Below are positions 25,601 through 33,173 of a stretch of DNA of 45,928 nucleotides, one piece after another. Position numbers and translations under genes: made by a program. The stretch is from Clostridia bacterium. Its GTDB lineage: Bacteria > Bacillota > Clostridia > Oscillospirales > CAG-272. Positions within the stretch are counted from its first letter, which is position 1. Every line of letters begins with the position of its first letter. The stretch lies in contig JAFTQL010000048.1 in the NCBI GenBank assembly GCA_017462795.1, forward strand, positions 1-45,928. Reading direction: 5' to 3'. The notes beneath the pieces are model-generated. The model worked only from the letters and a program-made list of their open reading frames with translations, ran no database searches and was not told the DNA's origin.

Positions 25601-26998
25601 CTCCAAGCTTGTGCAATCCAGGAAAGCACCGTCTCCCAAGCTGGTTACGATATCGGGTATTACGATACCCGTGAGCTTTTTACATCCCTTAAACGCTTGA
25701 TTAGCTATTATTTTTACGTCTTTTCCTATAATTACACTTTCTATATTGATAAACTCAGCAAAAGCTTCTCGACATATCCTCGTTACACCGTCGCTTATTA
25801 CAACGTGCTTTATTACGAGAGAATATCTGTACCACGGATAATAGTTTGAGGGAGCCTGTGAAAAGTCATGATCCTTCATATCGCCACTGCCCCATACGGT
25901 AAGGGTCATGGTCTCGGGATCAATACCCCAATAAAGGTCGCCCCATCTGTCCTCCTTTATGCGCTCCACTGCCTCTGTCTTTGTCTCACCGCACTCACAT
26001 GTGTATGTCATTACGCCGTCGTCAATATGGCTGGGATAGGTAGTAGGAACGCCCTCGCCCCATTCATGCGCGTCAAGCTTGGGAATATCCTCCGTCTTTG
26101 TCTCGCCGCAGCTGCAGATATATGTCATTGTGCCAACCGCTGTGTGAGTCGCGGGGGTGGTTATCACTCCGTCATCCCACTCATGGGAATGAACCTCATT
26201 ATATATGATCCCGTAATTTGCCCCGGTGTGATCCCAGTTTGCGCCTTTAACTACAGCCGCCCACTGATCTGCCGTTCCTTCATATTTTATTATCTCAAGT
26301 GAATTGCAGTCCGCAAACGCATACTCATCTATGCGTTCCACATTGAGTGATATGGTTACACTTGACAGACTCGTGCATGTATCAAAAGCGCCTACACTTA
26401 TAGCACTGCAATGCATTGTCGCATTCTCCAAAGCGCTACATGTCTCAAACACACCCACACCAAGCATTGTAACACTGTTCGGTATCGTAATTTCCTTCAA
26501 GCCCATACACTTACCAAAGGCATAATCACCTATGGAGGTCACACTGCTCGGTATGGTTATTTCAGTTAGCTCGGTACATGAGGCAAAAGCAGACTCGCCT
26601 ATCCTTGTCACACTGTAGGGTATATTTACGTTAGTGAGTCGCGAACAATTCAAAAACGCATTGTCGTCTACCTTCGTTACACTATCGGACATACTTACGT
26701 TTGTGAGTTGCCCACACGAACGAAAGGCATATTTGCCCACACTCGTTACGCCGTCCTCTATAATAACGGATTTTATTTCTTCCTCATAATTTCTCCATGC
26801 CTCCGTGGAATCATATGAAAATCCATCCATATCTCCTTCGCCCGATATAACAAGCTCGCCTGTTGTGACGTTGAGGCTCCACGTGAGTGCACCCCACGTA
26901 CCGCCGACGGTATCCGCCGCCGATATCGCCACCGTTAGCCCTGCGGCGGTAGCGGTCATAAGCAAAAGAATAGCTACGATCAAAAGAACTTTCTTCAT
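22700..26998 (-). CDS. Giant BspA-type leucine-rich-repeat surface protein with CxCG repeats
   Basis: 1432 residues, secreted. It has an N-terminal signal peptide (about 1-28) and three blocks of LRR_5/BspA repeats (about 40-275, 350-620 and 700-975), with units such as GEYAFSGCKGLLSITIPDSV. Each block opens with a cap like WGDLYWGIDPETMTLTVWG. After each block come ~35-residue modules of the form HxWDxG, TxPTHxxxG, YTCxCGETK. A long run of these (about 975-1345) precedes an Asp/Thr/Asn/Ser linker, a membrane helix and a KKKK tail. No LPXTG motif is present. BspA-like proteins bind host matrix or other bacteria; adhesion is inferred from the family. The modular DNA repeats indicate growth by internal duplication. 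It has its own promoter and terminator. Confidence 0.9.
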   Translation of the reverse strand: MKKVLLIVAILLLMTATAAGLTVAISAADTVGGTWGALTWSLNVTTGELVISGEGDMDGFSYDSTEAWRNYEEEIKSVIIEDGVTSVGKYAFRSCGQLTNVSMSDSVTKVDDNAFLNCSRLTNVNIPYSVTRIGESAFASCTELTEITIPSSVTSIGDYAFGKCMGLKEITIPNSVTMLGVGVFETCSALENATMHCSAISVGAFDTCTSLSSVTISLNVERIDEYAFADCNSLEIIKYEGTADQWAAVVKGANWDHTGANYGIIYNEVHSHEWDDGVITTPATHTAVGTMTYICSCGETKTEDIPKLDAHEWGEGVPTTYPSHIDDGVMTYTCECGETKTEAVERIKEDRWGDLYWGIDPETMTLTVWGSGDMKDHDFSQAPSNYYPWYRYSLVIKHVVISDGVTRICREAFAEFINIESVIIGKDVKIIANQAFKGCKKLTGIVIPDIVTSLGDGAFLDCTSLENATLGTDLTYLGWSVFQNCESLTSIIIPNGVTAINGSAFNNCKNLKSIYIPSGVTHIGEMAFWGCQGLESFTIPDGVTKIEYHAFENCTGLTEVRIGRDLTKIGEYVFGGCSALEKIVYAGTEAQWNSISKASDWDSYMGGCIIECLGGEGEHEHDWSNGTVTTPATHTAVGTMIYTCSCGETKEEEIPKTETHEWDDGVITTPPTASTTGVKTFTCPCGETRTETVERIDGEQWGDVYWKFDFSTGTLTIWGEGRMNDFPGYIGEAWQIYIDDIKNVVIKDGVTNIGWYAFSGCRALTSVTVPESVTVIGDHAFSNCDNLTEITIPGNLTEIDGYAFNYCGKLASVTLSGDVGKIGEYAFSSCYALTEIVLPEGLTSIGEYAFSGCKGLLSITIPDSVTTMGAYAFASCDALTSVDLSDSLITEIGDYSFSSCWALTNVVFPQGIKSIGLWAFSGCSSLKSVTIPGSIEKIEYRAFGGCSNLKTIYFDGTEAQWSDVYRENGWITLYSDEYEIIYMVGGHTHRWDNGVVTTPATHTTVGAMTYTCSCGDTKEEEIPKTETHEWDDGVITTPPTASTTGVKTFTCPCGETRTEFIDKLEEIHSHDWGKGVVSKEPTHTEEGERIFTCACGETKTESIDKLLGCSYDYRYEKNDEYGHIGYCICGKRKFREHTWDRGVVIKDPTHTEKGARMYTCSDCGETKTSEMPTTSAHEWDEGVVTVAPTHTQTGEMLYACVCGKTKTDSIPTTTEHEWDDGVITNPATCRKMGQIKYLCVCGKAKYDKLPMTEHDWNEGEVIVEATHANNGQIRYTCNNCGSTEKEITDKLGGEHTFGAFKPVDDDQHRRGCACGEMEYSNHVWDGGEITKQPTQDREGVKTYTCTDCGYSRLETVDKLVTPAETDTVETKDTDKNTTVTDKTDGNGNSNSNNSSNDSQETGCASFVSRGGISVIILMLTAALLIGKKKKEI
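23839..24013 (-). repeat. Intragenic direct repeat, copy in module 3
   Basis: About 175 bases almost identical to 24943-25117, both encoding paired CxCG modules. The offset is 1104 bases, exactly 368 codons, so the duplication is in frame. Confidence 0.8.
24943..25117 (-). repeat. Intragenic direct repeat, copy in module 2
   Basis: Partner of 23839-24013. A shorter, more diverged relative of its right half lies near 26094-26180. The three copies mark the three LRR-plus-CxCG units of the surface protein. Confidence 0.8.
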
Positions 26999-27038
26999 AA
27001 AATTTCTCCCATAGGCAAATATATAAGTTATATGTATA

Positions 27039-27066
27039 TTTTAGCACAATCCGATGTGTTTGTAAA
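27039..27066 (-). promoter_or_regulatory. Promoter of the LRR surface protein gene
   Basis: On the minus strand, TTTACA (27066-27061), a 16-base spacer and TAAAAT (27044-27039), about 40 bases before the start codon. Confidence 0.6.
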
Positions 27067-27148
27067 TACCTAAATTCATTATTTTATTATTGTTTTATGA
27101 TCCCCAAAAACACTTTTGGGAAAATTATATATTTTTTCAAAAAATCTA

Positions 27149-27177
27149 TTGAAAATTTCGACAAAATGTGATAAAAT
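27149..27177 (+). promoter_or_regulatory. Promoter of the NhaC-type antiporter gene
   Basis: TTGAAA (27149-27154), a 17-base spacer and TAAAAT (27172-27177), followed by an ACGGAGG ribosome site at 27196-27202. Confidence 0.65.
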
Positions 27178-27207
27178 ATGTATATTATAATTTCTACGGA
27201 GGTCATT

Positions 27208-28869
27208 ATGACGAAAACAAAAAAAATCGTTCTTGCTTGTGCTGTTGTCGTGATAATCGCTTTGCTCGTTGTCGCGTTTATTACCGACGGCGCGAACGCT
27301 CAGCTTGACTGCCCCGACTGCTTAAGCGGTTTTGTCACCTCTTGCGATACCTGCGGTAACGAGGGTACGGTCAGAGGCTCTCTTTGGGCGCTCCTTCCCC
27401 CGCTGATCGCTATCGGACTCGCGCTGATAACCAAAGAGGTCTACAGCTCTCTCTTTATCGGTGTGGTAGTCGGTGGTATACTTTACTCCGATTTTTCCTT
27501 TACCGGTACGCTTGACGCCGTTATCAACGACGGTCTCATATCCGCGGTATCTGGCACGGCGGGTATCTTTGTCTTTCTTGTGGAGCTTGGCATTGTCGTT
27601 GCTCTTATCAACAAGGCAGGCGGCTCTGCGGCGTTCGGCAACTGGGCAAAGACTCATATCAAATCCCGTGTTGGCGCCATACTTGCCACATTCCTTCTGG
27701 GTGTGCTCATCTTTGTTGACGACTACTTCAACTGTCTGACGGTCGGCTCTGTTATGCGTCCCGTTACCGACAGCAAGAGAGTCTCCCGCGCGAAGCTTGC
27801 TTACATTATTGATGCAACAGCCGCTCCCGTGTGCATGATAGCTCCCATCTCCAGCTGGGCTGCCGCTGTCGCGAGCTACGCCGAGGAGGGCGAGGGTCTT
27901 GCCCTGTTCATCAAGGCTATTCCCTACAACTTCTACTCCATTCTCACTCTTGTGTTCGTCATCGCCATCACGCTTATGAAGTTTGATTACGGTTCAATGA
28001 AGCTTCACGAGCTGAACGCTATCGAAAAGGGCGATCTTTACACCTGCGGTGACAAGAACGAGTCCCCCGAGGAGGTTTCCCCTTCCTCAAAGAACAGCGT
28101 TCTTGACCTTATCATTCCCGTTGTTATCCTTATTATAAGCTGTATATTCGGTCTTGTTTACGTCGGCGGTATCTTTGACGGCGCAAGCATTGTGGACGCT
28201 TTCGCTAACACAGACGCAACTGTGGGTCTTCCCTGGGGCGGTCTTGTCGCTCTCGTTATCATCTTTATATACATGCTTATCCGCCGTTGCCTTACCTTCA
28301 AGGAATCCATGGATTGCATTCCTCAGGGCTTTGTGGCAATGGTTCCCGCGATACTCATCCTCACATTCGCGACAGCTCTCAAGAATATGACTACCATTCT
28401 CGGCGCGAAGTACTTTGTGGGCGATCTTATGAGCGGACAGGCTGAGGCTCTCGGCTCTCTCCTTCCCGCCATCATCTTCCTTGTGGCGTGTGTGCTCTCC
28501 TTTGCTACGGGAACATCCTGGGGTACGTTCGGTATTCTTATTCCCATCGTTACAGCTATCTTTGAGCCCGGCAGCGCACTGCTCATCATCGGCATGTCCG
28601 CCTGCCTTGCGGGCGCTGTCTGCGGTGACCACTGCTCCCCCATCTCCGACACCACCATCATGTCCTCGGCAGGCGGTCAGTGCAATCACCTCAATCACGT
28701 ATCCACTCAGTTGCCTTACGCCATCACGGTTGCGGCTATATCCTTCGTAATGTTCGTTATCTCGGGATTTGTGCAGAATATTTTCATCTGCCTGCCCCTC
28801 GGTATCGTGCTTACCGTCGCTACACTGTTCGTCATCAAAATGATAACAAATAAGAAAGCCGCTAAATAA
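27208..28869 (+). CDS. NhaC-family Na+/H+ antiporter with N-terminal four-cysteine insert
   Basis: 553 residues from the ATG at 27208, which is fixed by ACGGAGG upstream (an earlier in-frame ATG at 27178 lies at the -10 box). After the first membrane helix (about 8-30) comes a hydrophilic segment, CPDCLSGFVTSCDTCGNEGT (about 35-54). Its two CxxC pairs look like a zinc ribbon or a DnaJ-type CxxCxG unit. The rest is a polytopic NhaC/ion-transporter fold with LGVLIFVDDYFNCLTVGSVM (about 168), SFATGTSWGTFGILIPI and GDHCSPISDTTIMSSAGG, the hallmark inverted motifs. It probably exchanges Na+ for H+, though amino-acid exchange is possible in related families. Monocistronic with a strong terminator. 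Confidence 0.88.
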   Translation: MTKTKKIVLACAVVVIIALLVVAFITDGANAQLDCPDCLSGFVTSCDTCGNEGTVRGSLWALLPPLIAIGLALITKEVYSSLFIGVVVGGILYSDFSFTGTLDAVINDGLISAVSGTAGIFVFLVELGIVVALINKAGGSAAFGNWAKTHIKSRVGAILATFLLGVLIFVDDYFNCLTVGSVMRPVTDSKRVSRAKLAYIIDATAAPVCMIAPISSWAAAVASYAEEGEGLALFIKAIPYNFYSILTLVFVIAITLMKFDYGSMKLHELNAIEKGDLYTCGDKNESPEEVSPSSKNSVLDLIIPVVILIISCIFGLVYVGGIFDGASIVDAFANTDATVGLPWGGLVALVIIFIYMLIRRCLTFKESMDCIPQGFVAMVPAILILTFATALKNMTTILGAKYFVGDLMSGQAEALGSLLPAIIFLVACVLSFATGTSWGTFGILIPIVTAIFEPGSALLIIGMSACLAGAVCGDHCSPISDTTIMSSAGGQCNHLNHVSTQLPYAITVAAISFVMFVISGFVQNIFICLPLGIVLTVATLFVIKMITNKKAAK

Positions 28870-28902
28870 TTCCGTATTTCAGTATTAAAATACCATTGTA
28901 AT

Positions 28903-28958
28903 TGGCGCATCCGATAAAAGCAAAAGTCCTTTATCAGATGCGCCATTTATATTTTTTG
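28903..28958 (+). terminator. Terminator of the antiporter gene
   Basis: TGGCGCATCCGATAAAAG pairs with CTTTATCAGATGCGCCA around a short loop, followed by TTTATATTTTTT. Confidence 0.85.
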
Positions 28959-28997
28959 TTATTTTACACAATTTTACATTAGCAGTGCAAAAAATTC

Positions 28998-29026
28998 TTG
29001 ACAAAGCGATATAATTGTGATATACT
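28998..29026 (+). promoter_or_regulatory. Promoter of the phosphoribosyltransferase-like gene
   Basis: TTGACA (28998-29003), a 17-base spacer and TATACT (29021-29026), then an AAGGAG ribosome site. Confidence 0.75.
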
Positions 29027-29052
29027 AAAAAAAAAGGAGTTCAAGCGTCCCC

Positions 29053-29688
29053 ATGAAAAATTCATACAAGATAAGAACCAAAAGAGGAAACCTTTTCCTG
29101 AGAGTCGCGGAAGGACATTTTGCGACAAGCCACAGCCATATCAATTATTTTATTGACGTGACGACCCAAAAGACCCGTCTCTCCGAGGCGAGCGAGGTGG
29201 CAAAGGAGCTGGTTTCCTATTATAATACCACCACCGTTGTTGACACTGTTCTCTGCCTTGACGGTACAGAGGTCATCGGCACGTGCCTTGCCAGAGAGCT
29301 GACAAAGGGTGGCTTTATGAACATGAACGCCCATCAGACCATCTATGTTGTTACCCCCGAGCATACCACGGGAAGCCAGCTTATTTTCCGTGACAACATC
29401 GTCCCCATGATAGCGGGCAAGCATGTTCTGGTCCTTGCGGCATCGGTCACCACGGGCTACACCGCTCAGGCGGCTGTTGAGGCGATCAAATATTACGGCG
29501 GTCACGTTGCGGGAATAGCCGCGCTCTTTGCCACAACAGATGACTGCGCGGGATACGATGTGCGCTCCATATTCAACCCCAAGGACCTCAAGGATTTCGC
29601 AAGCTATCCCTCCCACGAATGCCCCATGTGCAAGAACGGCGAGAAGATAGACGCGCTGGTCAACAGCTTTGGTTACTCCAAGCTGTAA
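29053..29688 (+). CDS. Orotate-phosphoribosyltransferase-like protein with altered PRPP loop
   Basis: 211 residues with a type I phosphoribosyltransferase fold. DTVLCLDGTEVIGTCLAREL leads to the PRPP-loop position KHVLVLAASVTTGYTAQAAV (about 122-141). Functional enzymes have two acidic residues there (VDDVITTG or VEDVITTG); here both are Ala, while TTG is kept. The C-terminus carries CPMCKNGEKIDALVNSFGYSKL (about 190-211, quoted in two parts: CPMCKNG and DALVNSFGYSKL). I recall a clostridial family with this same AS-TTG loop and CPxCK end. It may bind a nucleotide or PRPP without the normal chemistry. It is flanked by its own promoter and terminator. Confidence 0.75.
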   Translation: MKNSYKIRTKRGNLFLRVAEGHFATSHSHINYFIDVTTQKTRLSEASEVAKELVSYYNTTTVVDTVLCLDGTEVIGTCLARELTKGGFMNMNAHQTIYVVTPEHTTGSQLIFRDNIVPMIAGKHVLVLAASVTTGYTAQAAVEAIKYYGGHVAGIAALFATTDDCAGYDVRSIFNPKDLKDFASYPSHECPMCKNGEKIDALVNSFGYSKL

Positions 29689-29704
29689 AATTAAAATAAA
29701 ATGC

Positions 29705-29742
29705 GGAGAAGCTGTAAGCACATACAGCTTCTCCATTTTTTG
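29705..29742 (+). terminator. Terminator of the phosphoribosyltransferase-like gene
   Basis: GGAGAAGCTGTA (29705-29716) and TACAGCTTCTCC (29723-29734) form a perfect 12-bp stem, followed by ATTTTTTG. Confidence 0.9.
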
Positions 29743-29783
29743 TATAAATCACTTGACAATTTGTAATTATCATGATTCAACCT

Positions 29784-30689
29784 TCACGTCGCGTAGCTGC
29801 TATCCAGCTTTTTCAGCTCATTGAAGGTGTCTATCTCGATTATATCGTCAAAGGTACATTCTCTGACAGCCACCCTGTAGCTGTCTATAAAGCATTTCAG
29901 CGCCACCTCGTCCCAGTAAAGCTCCTTGCCTCCGGGAATAGTATTGAATACCGTTTCAATATGAGAAGCAAGGCGTTCGCCATCCTCATGCGTCCAATAG
30001 GACAGACCGTACATATGATGGCAGTGCGTACCTCCTATGGACAGCTTTTTGACAAATCCGTTGCTGTCGGTAATAAAGCACCAGTCGTCTGTCCTCTCCG
30101 TGGGAACTCCGAGGTAGTTCGTGCTGTACTGATACTTTGTGATCAGCGCGGGGTTATAAAGAAGAAGATCCGCCTCAAATACATAGCTGCTTTCTATCAG
30201 ATGTCCGGCATAGTAGGCGGACGAAATATTATTTGTCTCATTATATATGGGATTTTCGATAAACCTTATTGTGGGGTATTTTTTCAGAAGCGCGTCAAAC
30301 TGATCGCTGAGGTAGCCTCTGACTATATATATATCCTCTATCCCCGCCGCCACGACCGCGTCAAGCAAAGAGTCTATTATTCTCTTCCCCTTTACGCGCA
30401 CCAGGGGCTTTGGCGTATTGAGGGTCACGGGGATAAGTCTTGAACCGAAGCCTGCGGCAAGGAACACCGCTCTCTTTACGCGGTAAGGCTCAAGAGCCTC
30501 CACGCCCGCCTCGGTTATCTCTCCGCCGAGAACCAGTCCTTCCTCCGAAAAATCGGAAAGTATCTTATTTACGCTCCCCACGGATATCCCCGTCTCCTTG
30601 GCGATCTCACGCTGGGCTCTCGCCCCTCTGTGGGATTCGAGATAAACAAGGACGTCGAATTGTTTTCTTGTGATCTTTATATTGTTCAT
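29784..30689 (-). CDS. Winged-helix / LicC-like nucleotidyltransferase fusion
   Basis: 301 residues. Residues 1-65 are a MarR-like winged helix-turn-helix (ITRKQFDVLVYLESH, REIAKETGISVGSVNKILSDF). From about 72 a nucleotidyltransferase follows with AVFLAAGFGSRLIPVTLNTPKPL, the NTP-binding signature of LicC/phosphocholine cytidylyltransferases (quoted: AAGFGSRL, TPKPL). An acidic metal site, VFEADLLLYN, and GGTHCHHMYGLSYW follow. LicC enzymes activate choline phosphate or related head groups with CTP. Some relatives act on 2-aminoethylphosphonate. It is the last gene behind a small-molecule ABC importer (46-base gap), suggesting that the imported molecule is activated here. The fused HTH suggests it also controls genes, or is a remnant regulator. 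Substrate uncertain. Confidence 0.82.
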   Translation of the reverse strand: MNNIKITRKQFDVLVYLESHRGARAQREIAKETGISVGSVNKILSDFSEEGLVLGGEITEAGVEALEPYRVKRAVFLAAGFGSRLIPVTLNTPKPLVRVKGKRIIDSLLDAVVAAGIEDIYIVRGYLSDQFDALLKKYPTIRFIENPIYNETNNISSAYYAGHLIESSYVFEADLLLYNPALITKYQYSTNYLGVPTERTDDWCFITDSNGFVKKLSIGGTHCHHMYGLSYWTHEDGERLASHIETVFNTIPGGKELYWDEVALKCFIDSYRVAVRECTFDDIIEIDTFNELKKLDSSYAT

Positions 30690-30735
30690 ACTTTATAATG
30701 CTCCGATCGTGTTGTCGTTGAAATGTGGTTGTGTA

Positions 30736-32340
30736 TCATACCTTGGCACATCTTTTTTTGAATATGCCTATGAGGGCTTTGAGAATTACGTTTACAAGCA
30801 GGATAACAAGTGACACTACCGCGGCGCTTTCGTATTGCATCTGTGTCTCAAACTGATTTATCATCAGCGAGATGGGGCGGGTGGAAAGCGTGGCGAGGAA
30901 GGACACGGCTGAGATGGTCATCATGCAGTTGACAAACAGGTATGAAAACATCTCCGCAACGGTAGGAAGACATGTGGGAAGAAAAACATCCTTTACCATC
31001 CTCGGACGGCTTATGCCCAGCGTAGCTCCCACCGCCTCAAGATTTTCATTCATTTTGCAGAAGGAATTGTACATCATGAGATAGGGAGAGGAAATAAAGT
31101 GCGACATGTTTACCATTATGAGGATAACTACCGTTCCATCAAGAAAGCTTCCCGAAAAGGTGACGACATAGGAAAGACCGAGAACTATACCCGGTATCGC
31201 CATGAAGGACAGCGCCAGCAAGTGAAGCACACCAGACAGCCTGCTCCTCATTCTGGCGGTAAAATAAGCTGTAATAAATCCGAGAGCCGAGCCGAGGACG
31301 GCTGTAGAGGCGGCAATAACGAGAGAATTCACAAGGAATCCAGCTCCTCCGCGCGCGCCCATGGTCTTGACGATATTATCAAGTGTAAAGGTCATATCCA
31401 TAGGATAATTCTCAGCAAAGGCGAGCATGATAAATGCCGCTATCGGAAGCAGAGCCGCCACGGACACCGCCGCGCAGAGGGTGTAAGCCGCTATCCTTTT
31501 CAATATCGGATCGGCGCTCCCCTCCGCCTTTTTTGTATTTTTGACAAATCCCGTATTTCCCTTGTCCTTGTTGAGCACGTCGGTCACAAAGGCTATCACT
31601 GCGGGTATGAGCAGTATCAGTCCGTAAACGCATCCTCTGCCAAACTTCAGCTGACCTATGACCTCATCGTACATAAGCCGCGCCACGGTCTTGGTCGTTC
31701 CGCCTATCATGAGAGGCACGCCGTAGTCGGTGGTAATGAGGGCAAATGTACTGAATGCCGCGGCTATAAGGGGACGGCGAAGATACGGCAGTGTTATCTT
31801 TGCAAAGCGTCTGAGCCTTCCAATACCGAGGATATCCGCCGCCTGGTATGCCGACCTGTCCTCATATCTCAGGGCGTCCGCCAGCATGATATAGGCGGGG
31901 GGAAAGGCGTACATGACCGAGCCTATGACGATACCGAGAGGTCCGTAAATGCTTATATCAAGCCCCAAGAGGCGTGTCAGCAAGCCGTTGTTACCAAAAA
32001 GGATTATCAGTCCCATGCCGTGAGAAATAGACGGGATGAGCATTGGCAACACGAGAATGACCGAAAATACCGCCTTAAGCCGTATATCCACTCTCTCCGT
32101 TGCCCACGCGAGTCCGTATGACAGAACAATGACTATTACCGTGGCAACAGCGCTGAGAACTACTGTGTTCCCGAGAGCTGGAAGAAACCTGGAGCTTGTG
32201 AGAACATCCTCAAAATCCCCCGCGGTCAGAGACGCGAACATGTTGACAAGAGGAATGACCACCAGTCCCACAAGAACCGCGGCAAGGCACAGCTTGAAGG
32301 CTGTCCCTCCTCTGCTCCGAGTATTTACATTCTGTGTCAT
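30736..32340 (-). CDS. ABC transporter permease, two fused halves (AfuB/PhnU-V-like)
   Basis: 534 residues with about twelve membrane helices in two homologous halves, each a BPD_transp_1 domain. The EAA-type coupling loops are YQAADILGIGRLRRFAKITLP (about 165; quoted core ADILGIGRLRRFAKITLP) and LEAVGATLGISRPRMVKDVF (about 435). This duplicated layout is typical of Fe3+ and 2-aminoethylphosphonate importers such as FbpB. Its start overlaps the ATPase stop by four bases (ATGA), so the two are translationally coupled. It works with the adjacent ATPase and binding lipoprotein. Confidence 0.9.
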   Translation of the reverse strand: MTQNVNTRSRGGTAFKLCLAAVLVGLVVIPLVNMFASLTAGDFEDVLTSSRFLPALGNTVVLSAVATVIVIVLSYGLAWATERVDIRLKAVFSVILVLPMLIPSISHGMGLIILFGNNGLLTRLLGLDISIYGPLGIVIGSVMYAFPPAYIMLADALRYEDRSAYQAADILGIGRLRRFAKITLPYLRRPLIAAAFSTFALITTDYGVPLMIGGTTKTVARLMYDEVIGQLKFGRGCVYGLILLIPAVIAFVTDVLNKDKGNTGFVKNTKKAEGSADPILKRIAAYTLCAAVSVAALLPIAAFIMLAFAENYPMDMTFTLDNIVKTMGARGGAGFLVNSLVIAASTAVLGSALGFITAYFTARMRSRLSGVLHLLALSFMAIPGIVLGLSYVVTFSGSFLDGTVVILIMVNMSHFISSPYLMMYNSFCKMNENLEAVGATLGISRPRMVKDVFLPTCLPTVAEMFSYLFVNCMMTISAVSFLATLSTRPISLMINQFETQMQYESAAVVSLVILLVNVILKALIGIFKKRCAKV

Positions 32341-33173
32341 ACCTGTGTCTCCGTTGCATCCATAAATCGGCGGAGCGACGCTATCTTGGTGCGCAGGTTA
32401 TCCGCCACAAATCGTCTGACATAATCGTTAGCGGGTGCGACCAATATGTTCTCGGGTGTGTCTATCTGGCATACGCGGGAATTCTCCATGACAAGTATCC
32501 TATCGGACATGGCAAACGCCTCCTCCTGGTCATGGGTGATATATATCATGGTCGTTCCAAATTCCGCTTGTATCTCCTTGATAAGCGCGCGGAGCTGTAA
32601 TCTTGTCGCCACGTCAAGGGCGGACATGGGCTCGTCGAAGAGCATTATCCCGGGATTAAGTATCAGCGTTCTGGCGATGGCAACTCTCTGCTGCTGACCT
32701 CCCGAAAGCTCCGAGGGGCGCTTGGAGGCGTGATCGGACAGCCCCACTCGTTCCATAAGACCGTCCGCAAGAGCCGAGAGAGCGGTCTTGTCGAATTTTT
32801 TCTCTTTTTTCGCCTTCAGCCTCGCGGCGTAGCAGATATTTTCCCTTACCGTCATATTTTCAAACAGGGCATAGTTCTGAAAGACCATGCCCATTTTTCT
32901 TTTTGATGGCGGAGCGCTTGTAATGTCCTCGCCGTCAAGCAATATGCGCCCCTCACTCGGAGCGAGCAGACCGACGATTATGCGAAGCAGCGTTGTTTTT
33001 CCGCAGCCCGAAGGACCGAGTACGGAGAGGAATTCTCCTTTTTTTACGTCAAAGCTTACGTCATTGAGAGCCGCTTCCCCGTCGCCATACTGTTTTGTGA
33101 CGTTTTCTATTATAAGCTTGGAATTATCCGATGTCTCAAATGCGTTCAAGCCGTTACCGTTCAGTGATTCCAT
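32337..33173 (-). CDS. ABC transporter ATPase (PotA/FbpC/PhnT-like)
   Basis: 278 residues with all motifs intact: Walker A GPSGCGKTT (about 53-61), Q-loop GMVFQNYALFENMTVRENI, signature LSGGQQQRVAIARTL, Walker B GIMLFDEPMSALD and switch His in YITHDQEEAFAMSD. The short C-terminus lacks the TOBE domain usual in larger FbpC/PotA proteins. Its start overlaps the end of the binding-protein gene by 13 bases and its stop overlaps the permease start, so the operon is tightly packed. Confidence 0.92.
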   Translation of the reverse strand: MESLNGNGLNAFETSDNSKLIIENVTKQYGDGEAALNDVSFDVKKGEFLSVLGPSGCGKTTLLRIIVGLLAPSEGRILLDGEDITSAPPSKRKMGMVFQNYALFENMTVRENICYAARLKAKKEKKFDKTALSALADGLMERVGLSDHASKRPSELSGGQQQRVAIARTLILNPGIMLFDEPMSALDVATRLQLRALIKEIQAEFGTTMIYITHDQEEAFAMSDRILVMENSRVCQIDTPENILVAPANDYVRRFVADNLRTKIASLRRFMDATETQV

